Assembly: GCF_029962485.1 (NCBI RefSeq)
Contig: NZ_CP073637.1
Location: 2,480,001-2,544,000 of the forward strand
Direction of reading: 5' to 3'
From: Burkholderia cepacia
GTDB taxonomy: Bacteria > Pseudomonadota > Gammaproteobacteria > Burkholderiales > Burkholderiaceae
DNA: 64,000 nucleotides
Positions 25,449-34,225 of the stretch are shown here, in pieces. The notes under the pieces were generated by a model. It searched no databases and had not been told where the DNA came from. It was given only the letters and a program-made list of their open reading frames with translations. Position 1 is the first letter of the stretch. Every line of letters starts with the position of its first letter. Position numbers and translations under genes: made by a program.

Positions 25449-26342
25449 TTGAATCGCTACGCTTTCTTTCTCGTTCTGTCGATGCTGTTCGTCGGCAGCA
25501 ATGTCGGTATCGGCAAATCGATCGTCGTCTTCGTTCCCGTCGCCATCCTCGCCACGCTGCGCTTCGTGATCGCGATCGCCGTGCTGTGGCCGCTGTTCAG
25601 CCCGGTGAAGATGCGCACCGTCAAACGCGGCGAATGGCTGAACCTGTTCCTGCAGGCATTCTTCGGCACCTTCATGTTCACGCTGCTGATGCTCAACGGC
25701 GTGCAGCGCACGAGCGCGGTCGCGGCCGGCGTGATCACCAGCACGATCCCGGCGATCGTCGCGCTGTTCGCGTGGCTGATCCTGCGTGAAAAACCGAACG
25801 GCCGTGCGCTCGTGTCGATCGCCCTCGCGATCGCCGGCGTCGTGACGATCAACCTCGCCAACGGCGGCGCGGCCGGGCATGGCGAGTCGTCGCTCACCGG
25901 CAACCTGCTGATCCTCGGCGCGGTGTGCTGCGAATCGATCTACGTGATCCTGTCGCGCCGCCTCACGCAGACGCTCGCGCCGATCGACATCTGCGCATAC
26001 ACCCACCTGTTCGGCCTGTGCCTGATGCTGCCGCTCGGCGCGACGGCCATGTGGCATTTCGATTACGCGAGCGTGCCGGCAGGCACCTGGGCGCTCGTCG
26101 TCTGGTATGGCCTGTCGGCCAGCATCTTCTCGTTCTGGTTGTGGATGAAAGGCATCCGGCACGTGCCGGGCAGCCTCGCCGGCGTGTTCAGCGCGGTGCT
26201 GCCGGTCGCCGCGGCCGCGTATGGCATCGCGTTCCTCGGCGAGCGCCCGACGCTCGCGCACGGGGTCGCGCTCGCCTGCGTCGTCACCGGTATCGTGCTC
26301 GCGAGCCTGCGCGTGAAACGCGTGCCCGCTGCCGCCTCCTGA
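25449..26342 (+). CDS. EamA (DMT-superfamily) transporter
   Basis: A 297-residue inner-membrane protein with about ten hydrophobic segments in two EamA repeats, typical of drug/metabolite exporters. The first repeat begins YAFFLVLSMLFVGSNVGIGKSIV with FVPVAILATLRFVIAI; the second begins GNLLILGAVCCESIYVILSRRL. The family loop motif LREKPNG is near residue 115, and the matching LGERPTLAHGVALACVVTGIVLA is in the second half. The start is a TTG at 25,449, since no ATG fits the first helix. The substrate is unknown. Confidence 0.88.
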   Translation: MNRYAFFLVLSMLFVGSNVGIGKSIVVFVPVAILATLRFVIAIAVLWPLFSPVKMRTVKRGEWLNLFLQAFFGTFMFTLLMLNGVQRTSAVAAGVITSTIPAIVALFAWLILREKPNGRALVSIALAIAGVVTINLANGGAAGHGESSLTGNLLILGAVCCESIYVILSRRLTQTLAPIDICAYTHLFGLCLMLPLGATAMWHFDYASVPAGTWALVVWYGLSASIFSFWLWMKGIRHVPGSLAGVFSAVLPVAAAAYGIAFLGERPTLAHGVALACVVTGIVLASLRVKRVPAAAS

Positions 26343-26455
26343 TCCGTCCCCGGCAGTGCCGGCGCGTCACTGCAGTCGCGCCGGCCGACGCGTTACAATA
26401 GCGCGCCTTTTCAAAGTTACCCCCGATACCTGCGCACCGCGCCCGTACCCCCAAC

Positions 26456-27079
26456 ATGTCCGCCCCGCATTCGCCCGGCCGTCCCGCCCGTCGCCCGCTT
26501 CGCCCGCTCCCCGCGCTGATTTTCATGAGCCGCTGGCTCCAGGTTCCGCTTTACCTCGGCCTGATCGTTGCGCAGGCCGTCTACGTGTTCCTGTTCCTGA
26601 AGGAAGTCTGGCACCTGCTGTCGCATGCGACGAGCCTCGACGAAATCAGCGTGATGCTCGCGGTACTCGGCCTGATCGACGTGGTGATGATCTCGAACCT
26701 GCTGATCATGGTGATCGTCGGCGGTTACGAAACGTTCGTGTCGCGCCTCGGCATCGAGGGCCACCCCGACGAGCCCGAATGGCTCGACCACGTGAACGCG
26801 GGCGTGCTGAAGGTCAAGCTGTCGATGGCGCTGATCAGCATTTCGTCGATCCACCTGCTGAAGACGTTCATCAACCCCGACCAGCACACGATGCACGCGA
26901 TCATGTGGCAGGTGATCATCCACGTGTCGTTCCTGGTGTCGGCGCTCGTGATGGCGTGGGTCGACCGCCTGACGACGCACACGCACCCGGCCCATTTCCA
27001 CGAGCCGCGCGCCCACGACGGGCACGCGCCTGCAGCGAACGAGCCCCGCAAGCCGGCCGAAGCAGCCGTCAACGCATAA
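26456..27079 (+). CDS. YqhA / TIGR00645 family membrane protein
   Basis: A 207-residue inner-membrane protein of the UPF0114 (YqhA) family. It has several hydrophobic segments ([55 protein letters not shown]) and the family loop [30 protein letters not shown]. The function is not established. The 5' 23 codons are Arg/Pro-rich and an ATG at 26,525 (MSRWLQV) may be the true start. It is followed 34 bp later by the fumarase gene, and a TACAAT -10-like sequence lies at about 26,394. Confidence 0.88.
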   Translation: MSAPHSPGRPARRPLRPLPALIFMSRWLQVPLYLGLIVAQAVYVFLFLKEVWHLLSHATSLDEISVMLAVLGLIDVVMISNLLIMVIVGGYETFVSRLGIEGHPDEPEWLDHVNAGVLKVKLSMALISISSIHLLKTFINPDQHTMHAIMWQVIIHVSFLVSALVMAWVDRLTTHTHPAHFHEPRAHDGHAPAANEPRKPAEAAVNA

Positions 27080-27113
27080 ACGCATTCCCCACTGTCCCCA
27101 CAGAGTCTCAGCC

Positions 27114-28637
27114 ATGACCGTCATCAAACAGGAAGACCTGATCCAGAGCATCGCGGATTCGCTGCAGTACATCAGCTACTACCACCCGCTCGACTACATC
27201 CAGGCCCTCGGCCGCGCGTACGAGCTGGAAGAAAGCCCGGCCGCGAAGGACGCGATCGCGCAGATCCTCACGAACAGCCGCATGTGCGCGGAAGGCAAGC
27301 GCCCGATCTGCCAGGACACCGGCATCGTCACGATCTTCGTGAAGGTCGGCATGGACGTGCGCTGGGACGGCGCGACGATGGGCCTCACCGACATGATCAA
27401 CGAAGGCGTGCGCCGCGGTTACACGCACCCGGACAACGTGCTGCGCGCGTCGATCGTCAACCCGCCCGAAGGCGCCCGCAAGAACACCAAGGACAACACG
27501 CCGGCCGTGATCCATTACGAGATCGTGCCGGGCGACAAGGTCGACGTGCAGGTCGCCGCGAAGGGCGGCGGCTCGGAGAACAAGTCGAAGTTCGTGATGC
27601 TGAACCCGTCCGACTCGATCGTCGACTGGGTACTGAAGACGGTCCCGACGATGGGCGCGGGCTGGTGCCCGCCCGGCATGCTCGGGATCGGCATCGGCGG
27701 CACCGCCGAGAAGGCGATGCTGATGGCGAAGGAATCGCTGATGGAGCCGATCGACATCCAGGAAATCATCGCGCGCGGCCCGAAGGACTGGGTCGAGGAA
27801 CTGCGTGTCGAGCTGCACGAGAAGGTCAACGCGCTCGGCATCGGCGCGCAGGGCCTCGGCGGCCTGGCAACGGTCCTCGACGTGAAGATCATGGCGGCAC
27901 CGACGCACGCTGCCTCGAAGCCCGTCGCGCTGATCCCGAACTGCGCGGCCACGCGCCACGCGCACTTCGTGCTCGACGGTTCGGGCCCGGCCAAGCTCGA
28001 AGCGCCGTCGCTCGACGCCTGGCCGAAGGTCCAGTGGGAACCGAACACGGAAACGAGCAAGCGCGTCGACCTGAACACGCTGACGCCGGAAGAAGTCGCC
28101 AGCTGGGCGCCGGGCCAGACGTTGCTGCTGTCGGGCAAGATGCTCACCGGCCGCGACGCCGCGCACAAGCGCATCGCCGACATGCTCGCGAAGGGCGAGA
28201 AGCTGCCGGTCGACTTCACGAACCGCGTGATCTACTACGTCGGCCCGGTCGATCCGGTGCGTGACGAAGTGGTCGGCCCGGCCGGCCCCACGACGGCCAC
28301 GCGCATGGACAAGTTCACCGAGACGATGCTCGCGCAAACCGGCCTGATCTCGATGGTCGGCAAGGCCGAGCGCGGCCCGGTCGCGATCGACGCGATCAAG
28401 AAGCACAAGGCGGCCTACCTGATGGCGGTCGGCGGTGCGGCCTACCTCGTGTCGAAGGCGATCCGCGGCGCGAAGGTGCTTGCATTCGAAGACCTCGGCA
28501 TGGAAGCGATCTACGAGTTCGACGTGCAGGACATGCCGGTGACGGTTGCCGTCGATTCGTCGGGTACGTCGGTGCACCAGACCGGTCCGAAGGAGTGGCA
28601 GGCGAAGATCGGCAAGATCCCGGTCGCAACCGCTTAA
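27114..28637 (+). CDS. fumA: Class I fumarate hydratase
   Basis: A 507-residue iron-sulfur (class I) fumarase that interconverts fumarate and malate in the TCA cycle. The N-terminal alpha domain contains ICQDTGIVTIFV; cluster-binding cysteines are expected around CQDTG, GWCPPGMLGIGIGG and PNCAATRH. The C-terminal beta domain begins near KRVDLNTLTPEEVASWAPGQTLLLSG and includes KMLTGRDAAHKRI and the signature YYVGPVDPV...GPTTATRM. The length matches single-chain class I enzymes. It is oxygen- and iron-sensitive, and so is a natural candidate for iron-sparing control in a region full of iron genes. Confidence 0.96.
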   Translation: MTVIKQEDLIQSIADSLQYISYYHPLDYIQALGRAYELEESPAAKDAIAQILTNSRMCAEGKRPICQDTGIVTIFVKVGMDVRWDGATMGLTDMINEGVRRGYTHPDNVLRASIVNPPEGARKNTKDNTPAVIHYEIVPGDKVDVQVAAKGGGSENKSKFVMLNPSDSIVDWVLKTVPTMGAGWCPPGMLGIGIGGTAEKAMLMAKESLMEPIDIQEIIARGPKDWVEELRVELHEKVNALGIGAQGLGGLATVLDVKIMAAPTHAASKPVALIPNCAATRHAHFVLDGSGPAKLEAPSLDAWPKVQWEPNTETSKRVDLNTLTPEEVASWAPGQTLLLSGKMLTGRDAAHKRIADMLAKGEKLPVDFTNRVIYYVGPVDPVRDEVVGPAGPTTATRMDKFTETMLAQTGLISMVGKAERGPVAIDAIKKHKAAYLMAVGGAAYLVSKAIRGAKVLAFEDLGMEAIYEFDVQDMPVTVAVDSSGTSVHQTGPKEWQAKIGKIPVATA

Positions 28638-28650
28638 GCGCGATCGGATG

Positions 28651-28678
28651 AAAGGCCGGACGGAAGTCCGGCCTTTTT
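28651..28678 (+). terminator. Rho-independent terminator of fumA
   Basis: AAGGCCGGA and TCCGGCCTT form a 9-bp stem around CGGAAG, followed by a short U-run. Confidence 0.9.
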
Positions 28679-28831
28679 GCTTCTCGTTCTCATTATTGTG
28701 TGCGGCCGGTTATTCGGGGCTGATTCTCATTACATGCAAAAGGCAGGCCCGGCAAGGCTTTGAGGCTTGGCTTTTCTCGTTCGAGCGATTATCTTTCGGT
28801 TTCTGAAGCCCCACTGAACAAGGAACAAGCC

Positions 28832-29308
28832 ATGCAAGGCGACAAGAAAGTCATCGAATACCTGAACGCCCAGTTGAAGAATGAACTCACGGCGATCAAC
28901 CAGTACTTCCTGCATGCGCGCATGTACAAGCACTGGGGCCTCGACAAGCTCGGCAAGCACGAGTACGACGAGTCGATCGGCGAGATGAAGCACGCCGACT
29001 GGCTGATCGAGCGCGTGTTCATGCTCGACGGCCTGCCGAACCTGCAGGATCTGCACAAGCTGCTCGTCGGCGAGGAAACCGAAGAGATCCTGAAGTGCGA
29101 CCTGAAGCTCGAGCAGATCTCGCAGTCCACCTGCAAGGAAGCGATCGCCTACTGCGAATCGGTTCGCGACTACGTGTCGCGCGAGATCTTCGAGAAGATC
29201 CTCGACGACACCGAAGAGCACATCGACTGGCTGGAAACGCAGATCGACCTGATCGGCAAGGTCGGCCTGCAGAACTACCAGCAAACGATGATGGGTTCGC
29301 CGGAGTAA
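28832..29308 (+). CDS. bfr: Bacterioferritin
   Basis: A 158-residue bacterioferritin, the heme-containing 24-mer iron store. The ferroxidase ligands are in place: [17 protein letters not shown] (Glu18 region), the [19 protein letters not shown] helix (Glu51, His54), and later [10 protein letters not shown] (Glu127, His130 region). The heme ligand Met52 is in GEMKHAD. The ATG at 28,832 follows AAGGAAC; a longer in-frame start lacks support. It partners functionally with the Bfd ferredoxin at 30,359, with murI between them. Confidence 0.97.
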   Translation: MQGDKKVIEYLNAQLKNELTAINQYFLHARMYKHWGLDKLGKHEYDESIGEMKHADWLIERVFMLDGLPNLQDLHKLLVGEETEEILKCDLKLEQISQSTCKEAIAYCESVRDYVSREIFEKILDDTEEHIDWLETQIDLIGKVGLQNYQQTMMGSPE

Positions 29309-29347
29309 ATTCGCTCCGCCCTTCCCGCCATCGCCACCAGCCCGTTC

Positions 29348-30208
29348 ATGTCGACACCTTCCGTTATCACCGCGACGGCCACGACCGTCGCCCCCATCGG
29401 CATCTTCGATTCAGGGCTGGGTGGCCTGTCGGTGCTGCGCGCCGTGCGCGCGCAGCTGCCCGACGAATCGTTCATCTACGTCGCCGATTCGCATCATGCG
29501 CCGTATGGTCCGCGCGATGAGGCGTTCATTACGGAACGCACGCTGGCCATCGGCGAGTGGCTGGCCCGCGAAGGGGCGAAAGCGCTCGTCATCGCCTGCA
29601 ACACCGCGACCGCGCGCGCGATCGCCACGATCCGCGAACACCTGCCGATGCCGCTCGTCGGCGTCGAGCCGGGCATCAAGCCGGCCGCCGCGCTGTCCGC
29701 GACCGGCGTCGCGGGTGTCCTCGCCACGCAATCGACGCTGAACAGCCCGCGCTTCCAGGCGCTGCTCGACCGCTACGGCGCCGGCCGCCGCTTCATCTGC
29801 CAGCCCGGCCACGGGCTCGTCGAGGCCATCGAGCGCGGCGACACGAACTCGCCCGCATTGCGCGCGTTGCTCGACAGCTACCTGCAGCCGATGCTCGACG
29901 ACGGCGCCGATACGCTGGTGCTCGGCTGCACGCATTACCCGTTCTTCACGGACACGATTCGTGACCTTGTTGGCGACCGCCTGACGATCGTCGACACGAG
30001 CGACGCGATCGCCCGCCAGCTCGCGCGGGTGCTCGACGAACGCAGCCTGCGCGCGCCGGCCGGCACGCATGCCGCGCCGCCCCGCTTCTGCTCGACGAGC
30101 GACGGCGTGCAACTGCGCGCCCTCGCATCGACGCTGCTCGGACTCGACGCGCCGGTCGAGTCCGTCACCATTTCCTCGCCGAACGCGCACGCCTGCGCGA
30201 CCGCCTGA
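29348..30208 (+). CDS. murI: Glutamate racemase
   Basis: A 286-residue glutamate racemase that makes D-glutamate for peptidoglycan. It has IGIFDSGLGGLSVLRAV at the N-terminus, YVADSHHAPYGPR, and the two catalytic cysteines in VIACNTATARA and LVLGCTHYPFF. The length is typical. It lies 39 bp after bfr on the same strand, a position without an obvious functional link. Confidence 0.97.
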   Translation: MSTPSVITATATTVAPIGIFDSGLGGLSVLRAVRAQLPDESFIYVADSHHAPYGPRDEAFITERTLAIGEWLAREGAKALVIACNTATARAIATIREHLPMPLVGVEPGIKPAAALSATGVAGVLATQSTLNSPRFQALLDRYGAGRRFICQPGHGLVEAIERGDTNSPALRALLDSYLQPMLDDGADTLVLGCTHYPFFTDTIRDLVGDRLTIVDTSDAIARQLARVLDERSLRAPAGTHAAPPRFCSTSDGVQLRALASTLLGLDAPVESVTISSPNAHACATA

Positions 30209-30316
30209 CGCAGGCCTGCAGGCCCGCTCCCGCCGCGGCTCCGCCGCCCCAGCCATTTCAAGGGTCTGATGACCTTAAAAAAAGCCCGCCCCAGGCTTGT
30301 CAACGTCTGCAAAATT

Positions 30317-30335
30317 AATGATAATAATTCGCATT
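30317..30335 (+). promoter_or_regulatory. Fur-box-like site before bfd
   Basis: AATGATAATAATTCGCATT matches the consensus Fur box at most informative A/T positions and lies 24 bp upstream of the bfd start, where it would overlap the promoter. Iron repression of bfd and perhaps the following tonB genes is inferred. Confidence 0.7.
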
Positions 30336-30358
30336 AACGTTAGCTATCGCAACTCATC

Positions 30359-30595
30359 ATGATCGTCTGCGTGTGCAAGTCTGTTTCCGATCGCAAGATT
30401 CGCGCGTCCCTCGCCGAGGGCGTCACCTCTTTCGATGAACTCCAGTTCGAACTCGGCGTGGCCACGTGCTGCGGCAAGTGCGAGGAGTCCGTACGCGACC
30501 TCATGGCCGAGCAAGGCGTCTGCGCAAGCCGGTGCGGTGTCGAGCATCACGCTCACCCGATCCCGGTCACGTTCTACGAACGCAAGGCAGCCTGA
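30359..30595 (+). CDS. bfd: Bacterioferritin-associated ferredoxin
   Basis: A 78-residue [2Fe-2S] BFD-type ferredoxin that reduces bacterioferritin to release stored iron. The ligand pattern is CVCKSV (Cys4, Cys6) and later TCCGKCEE, the C-x-C...C-x2-C arrangement of Bfd. The C-terminal tail carries extra Cys and His residues (QGVCASRCGVEHHAHP), beyond the usual length of about 64. It is preceded by a Fur-box-like site 24 bp upstream and is followed by the small membrane peptide ORF and tonB. Confidence 0.95.
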   Translation: MIVCVCKSVSDRKIRASLAEGVTSFDELQFELGVATCCGKCEESVRDLMAEQGVCASRCGVEHHAHPIPVTFYERKAA

Positions 30596-30699
30596 CCGGC
30601 GCCGAGTGTGCGCATGCGGCCCAGGCCGCATTTTTTGTTTTGACCGTCAGCAAGCCATCGTCCGCGCGAGCCAGCGGCTTACCTGCCAAGGAGCCTGTC

Positions 30700-30762
30700 A
30701 TGGAATTGCTGATCGGATTTGTGACCACCGTTTGCATCTCGCTGCTGATCTTCCGCAAGTGA
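30700..30762 (+). CDS. Single-helix 20-residue membrane peptide (putative)
   Basis: A 20-codon ORF (MELLIGFVTTVCISLLIFRK) between bfd and tonB. AAGGAG lies 6 bp before the ATG, a near-perfect ribosome site, and the peptide is one hydrophobic helix ending in Arg-Lys, the orientation expected for an N-out or inserted micro-protein. It lies 51 bp before tonB. No family is recognised, and it is shorter than KdpF-type peptides. The site quality and clean TM pattern support translation; conservation cannot be tested here. Confidence 0.5.
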   Translation: MELLIGFVTTVCISLLIFRK

Positions 30763-30813
30763 TGCCGATTCACCCGCCGCGCCCCGGGTGCGACATCGTT
30801 CTTTCAAGCTAAC

Positions 30814-31545
30814 ATGCAGGCTTCGCATCTCGCTCCTGCCGGCGCCATGCCGGCTGCACCACGTATGAACCCCCGAGTGATCGTCGTCGCGGTCGGTGTG
30901 CTTGCCGCACACGCGATCATGCTGACGGCCGCCTGGCTCCATCGCAACGCGCCGCCGCCGAAATCGGTCGAGGTCCAGACGATCACCGCGCAGCTCATCA
31001 CGCCTGCACCGATCGCGCAGCAGGTTGCGGCCGAATCGATCCCGCAGCCCGCGCCGCCGAAGCCCGTGCCGCGCGTGAAGCCGAAGGTCGAGCCGAAGCC
31101 GGTGCAGAAAGCGGCGAAGCCGACGCCCCAGCCGGTTGCGCAATCGCCGGCCCCGTCGCCGACACCCGCGCCAGCCGCCGATCCGACGCCCGCGCCTGCC
31201 GCGCCCGCCCCCGCAGCACCGGCCGCCACGCCCAGCCCGGCACGCGAGACGATGCAGGTCAGCGCGCCGAAGAACGTGCCGACGCTCCAATGCAATTTCG
31301 TGAAGCCCGACTACCCGTCGATGTCGCGCCGTCGCGGCGAATCGGGCACGGCCTATGTTCACTTCGTCGTCGGCGTGACCGGCAAGATCGAAAGCATCGA
31401 TCTGCAGAAGAGCAGCGGCTACCCGCGCCTCGACGATGCCGCACTCGACGCGATGCGCTCGACCAGCTGCCGTCCGTACCTCGAGAACGGCCAGGCGATC
31501 CGCGCCGCCCGCACTCAGCCCTACAGCTTCGGGCTCACCGACTAA
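30814..31545 (+). CDS. tonB: Energy transducer TonB
   Basis: A 243-residue TonB that transmits proton-motive force from ExbBD to outer-membrane siderophore and heme receptors. It has an N-terminal membrane anchor (VIVVAVGVLAAHAIMLTAAWL) and a long Pro/Ala/Lys periplasmic stretch (about residues 55-145). The C-terminal TonB domain is CNFVKPDYPSMSRRRGESGTAYVHFVVGVTGKIESIDLQKSSGYPRLDDAALDAM, with the family YP and SSGxxxLDxAA patterns. The start is uncertain: ATG 30,814 is used, and ATG 30,865 begins closer to the anchor. It is the first gene of tonB-exbB-exbD. Confidence 0.94.
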   Translation: MQASHLAPAGAMPAAPRMNPRVIVVAVGVLAAHAIMLTAAWLHRNAPPPKSVEVQTITAQLITPAPIAQQVAAESIPQPAPPKPVPRVKPKVEPKPVQKAAKPTPQPVAQSPAPSPTPAPAADPTPAPAAPAPAAPAATPSPARETMQVSAPKNVPTLQCNFVKPDYPSMSRRRGESGTAYVHFVVGVTGKIESIDLQKSSGYPRLDDAALDAMRSTSCRPYLENGQAIRAARTQPYSFGLTD

Positions 31546-31581
31546 CCTGCCTCATCCGGAAGATTCAAAGGAAACAAGAAA

Positions 31582-32313
31582 ATGCAAAGCTACGGTATCG
31601 CGCACGTCTGGGCGCAAGGTGATTTCGTCACGCGCGCCATCGCGATCACGCTGCTCGTGATGTCGGTCCTGTCGTGGATGGTGATCGTCATCAAGGGCTG
31701 GAACGTGATCCGCCTGAACCGCCTCACGAAGAATGCCGAACAGGCATTCTGGCATTCGGACGATTTCGACGACGGCATCAAGAAGCTCGGCCTTGCCGCA
31801 TCGACGCCGAACGACAACCCGTTCCTCGCGCTCGCGCTGTCGGGCAAGGAAGCCGCCGACCACCACCATCAGACGCAACCGCACCTGCACGACCGCATGG
31901 ACGTATCGGATTGGGTCACGCGCTGCCTGAAGGACACGATGGACGAAGGCATCTCGCGCATGCAGAGCGGCCTCGCGATCCTCGCATCGATCGGCAGCAC
32001 GGCGCCGTTCGTCGGCCTGTTCGGCACGGTCTGGGGTATCTACCACGCACTGCTCGCCATCGGCGCAACCGGCCAGACGTCGATCGACCAGGTTGCAGGC
32101 CCGGTCGGCGAATCGCTGATCATGACGGCCTTCGGTCTGTTCGTCGCGATTCCGGCCGTGCTCGGCTACAACGCACTGACGCGTGCGAACAAGGGTATCG
32201 TCAGCAAGCTGCGCCGCTTCGCGCACGGCCTGCACGCGTACTTCGTGACGGGCGCGAGCCTCGCATCGTCGTCGACGCGCGACGGCCTGCGTCTCGCCGC
32301 GCGCGCCAGCTGA
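31582..32313 (+). CDS. exbB: ExbB proton-channel protein (MotA/TolQ/ExbB family)
   Basis: A 243-residue inner-membrane protein forming the ExbB pentamer that harvests the proton gradient for TonB. It has three hydrophobic segments: FVTRAIAITLLVMSVLSWMVIVIKGW, the LASIGSTAPFVGLFGTVWGIYHALLAIG region and ESLIMTAFGLFVAIPAVLGYNAL, the last two being the signature of the family. AAAGGAAA precedes the ATG. It is 36 bp after tonB and 13 bp before exbD. Confidence 0.96.
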   Translation: MQSYGIAHVWAQGDFVTRAIAITLLVMSVLSWMVIVIKGWNVIRLNRLTKNAEQAFWHSDDFDDGIKKLGLAASTPNDNPFLALALSGKEAADHHHQTQPHLHDRMDVSDWVTRCLKDTMDEGISRMQSGLAILASIGSTAPFVGLFGTVWGIYHALLAIGATGQTSIDQVAGPVGESLIMTAFGLFVAIPAVLGYNALTRANKGIVSKLRRFAHGLHAYFVTGASLASSSTRDGLRLAARAS

Positions 32314-32326
32314 GACGGGGTGAACC

Positions 32327-32755
32327 ATGGCCATGAATACCGGTTTCAGCGACGATGACGACGATGCAGTCATGAGCGAGATCAACATGACGCCGCTCGT
32401 CGACGTCATGCTCGTACTCCTGATCATTTTCCTCGTGACGATCCCGGCGATGCAGCATGCGGTGAAGATCGACCTGCCGCACGCCAGCAGCCAGCCCGTC
32501 GACGAAAAACCGCAGACGGTCGACGTCGCGATCCAGGGCGACGGCACGATCCTGTGGGACGACCATACGGTCACGCGCGAACAGTTGCAGGCTCGCATCG
32601 CGGAAGCCGCGAAACGCACGCCGCAGCCCGAGTTGCACCTGCGTGCGGATCGCAAGGTTGCATACGAGCACGTCGCGGAAGTGATGTCGGATGCGCAGGC
32701 AGGCGGCCTGACGAAGCTCGGCTTCGTGACGGAGCCGGGCGCGAAAGCGAAGTAA
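32327..32755 (+). CDS. exbD: ExbD biopolymer transport protein
   Basis: A 142-residue single-pass partner of ExbB. The N-terminus has an acidic run (SDDDDDAVMSEINMTPLVDVMLVLLIIFLVTIPAM) with the conserved proton-path Asp in LVDVML within the helix. A periplasmic ExbD domain follows (VDVAIQGDGTILWDDHTVTREQL...). The length is typical. It ends the tonB-exbB-exbD operon before a strong terminator. Confidence 0.96.
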   Translation: MAMNTGFSDDDDDAVMSEINMTPLVDVMLVLLIIFLVTIPAMQHAVKIDLPHASSQPVDEKPQTVDVAIQGDGTILWDDHTVTREQLQARIAEAAKRTPQPELHLRADRKVAYEHVAEVMSDAQAGGLTKLGFVTEPGAKAK

Positions 32756-32811
32756 CGCGCGCACGTCTTGCGGTATCGCATCACCGGCACCTAGCCGGCC
32801 GCGCACAAAGT

Positions 32812-32845
32812 AAAAGGCCTTCATCGCCAGATGAAGGCCTTTTTT
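32812..32845 (+). terminator. Rho-independent terminator of tonB-exbBD
   Basis: AAAAGGCCTTCAT and ATGAAGGCCTTTTTT form a long stem around a short loop, with a U-run on the plus strand and an A-run on the other side that would also serve the minus strand. Confidence 0.92.
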
Positions 32846-33128
32846 CATGCGCACGCGGGCGCCTTCGGGCGGCGGGCTCTTTGGCGGTATCGGTTGCGCC
32901 TCGAGCAACGCAAATGCGACTCTGCCGTGGTCTGCACGGACTGCGCGTTCTGCCCTATCTGGCTCACAATATATGCGGCCACCTGATTTCGCTCAGAACT
33001 TCCTTCACGAAATGGGATTTCAATATAGGCCCGCGCGCGCGCGCATTCAAGGTTCCGGCGATTGAAACTTGCGATTGCAGGCGACGCTTCAATGACAAAA
33101 CAAATTTGCGTCGTCGCGCGCACCGTGT
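32846..33128. other. Intergenic region after exbD
   Basis: There is no convincing gene between the exbD terminator and the convergent LysR gene. The stretch includes a GC dinucleotide run (about 33,031-33,042). The open frames here have neither ribosome sites nor family features. Confidence 0.5.
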
Positions 33129-34103
33129 TCAGGTCGCCGAAACATCGGCCGCGGCTTCCTTCTTCGCGCGCTCGGGACAACCGGGCTCCTTGTACGCGCC
33201 GTGATCGAGCTTCTCGACCAGGTAGTCGACGAACGCACGCACCGCGGGCGGCATCCCCTGCCGCGACACGAACACCGCATACAACTGCGGCACCGGCAGC
33301 GTCCAGCCCGGCATCACGGGCGACAGTTGCCCCGCACGCAGCGCGTTGCCGTACATCATCTCCGGCAGCGCCGCGATGCCGAGGCCGTCAAGCACGGCCT
33401 CGCGGATCGTCATCAGGTCGGCCGTCACGAGCCGCGGGTCGTGCTCGTGCACATGGCGCGTCCCGTCCGGCGCAATCAGGTTGAATACATGCCGCCCGTC
33501 GACGCTCGGCGTATCGAGCGTCTCGAAGCCGGTCAGGTCGTCCGGCACCAGCGGCGGCGCATTCTGGTTCAGCAGGCTCGGCGCACCGACCAGCATCTGC
33601 TCGGTACGCCATAGCGGCCGTACGACGATGTTGGCGTTCTGTGGCGGCTCAGAGCGCACGCGCAGCGCGACGTCGATCGAATCCTCGAACAGGTCGATCA
33701 CGCGATTCGTCACGCGGACGTGCACCTTCACCTCGGGATAACGACGCAGGAATTCGGGCAGGATGCGCGACAGCATCGTCTGCGACAGCGTGACGGGCAC
33801 GCTGACCCGCACCGAGCCGCGCGGCGACGCACGCAACTGCTGCACCGCGTTCATCGCGGCCTGCGCTTCGGCCAGCATCGCCTGGCAATGCTGGTAGAAC
33901 AGTTCTCCCGCCTCGGTCAGCGCGAGCTTGCGCGTCGAGCGCTGCAGCAGGCGCACGCCAAGCGCCGCCTCGAGCTCGGTCAGGCGCCGCGACAGGCGCG
34001 ATTTCGAGATGCCCAGCACGCGCTCCGCGGCCGAGAAACCGCCATGTTCGACGACCTGCGAAAAGTACATCAGGTCGTTCAGGTTATGTGCATCGATATT
34101 CAT
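33129..34103 (-). CDS. LysR-family transcriptional regulator
   Basis: A 324-residue LysR regulator. It has an N-terminal winged helix-turn-helix (LNDLMYFSQVVEHGGFSAAERVLGISKSRLSRRLTELEAALGVRLLQRSTRKLALTEAGELFYQHC) at residues 8-72 and then a substrate-binding domain (GSVRVSVPVTLSQTMLSRILPEFLRRYPEVKVHVRVTNR). The C-terminus has an extra 30 charged residues. It is divergent from the pirin gene, the usual arrangement for a LysR and its target, and an inverted repeat lies in the shared gap. In related species the gene commonly sits opposite a pirin homologue. The ligand is unknown. Confidence 0.93.
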   Translation of the reverse strand: MNIDAHNLNDLMYFSQVVEHGGFSAAERVLGISKSRLSRRLTELEAALGVRLLQRSTRKLALTEAGELFYQHCQAMLAEAQAAMNAVQQLRASPRGSVRVSVPVTLSQTMLSRILPEFLRRYPEVKVHVRVTNRVIDLFEDSIDVALRVRSEPPQNANIVVRPLWRTEQMLVGAPSLLNQNAPPLVPDDLTGFETLDTPSVDGRHVFNLIAPDGTRHVHEHDPRLVTADLMTIREAVLDGLGIAALPEMMYGNALRAGQLSPVMPGWTLPVPQLYAVFVSRQGMPPAVRAFVDYLVEKLDHGAYKEPGCPERAKKEAAADVSAT

Positions 34104-34171
34104 CTCATCGTTCCAATTTCAGAACAATCCATTGCGAACCGCCGCAAATCGAACCGTAAAACGCCCAATAT

Positions 34172-34202
34172 AATAGCGCTATGTTTCAAAAATAACGCTA
34201 TT
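34172..34202. promoter_or_regulatory. Inverted repeat in the LysR/pirin gap
   Basis: AATAGCG (34,172-34,178) and CGCTATT (34,196-34,202) form a perfect inverted repeat with 17 bp between, just upstream of the pirin start. It is a plausible binding site for the divergent LysR regulator. Confidence 0.5.
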
Positions 34203-34225
34203 CCGACGATTTCGAGGGCTTCCCC

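Noticed and set aside
33031..33042. GC dinucleotide run after exbD
   Set aside because: Short simple-sequence stretch with no neighbouring gene or sign of phase variation.
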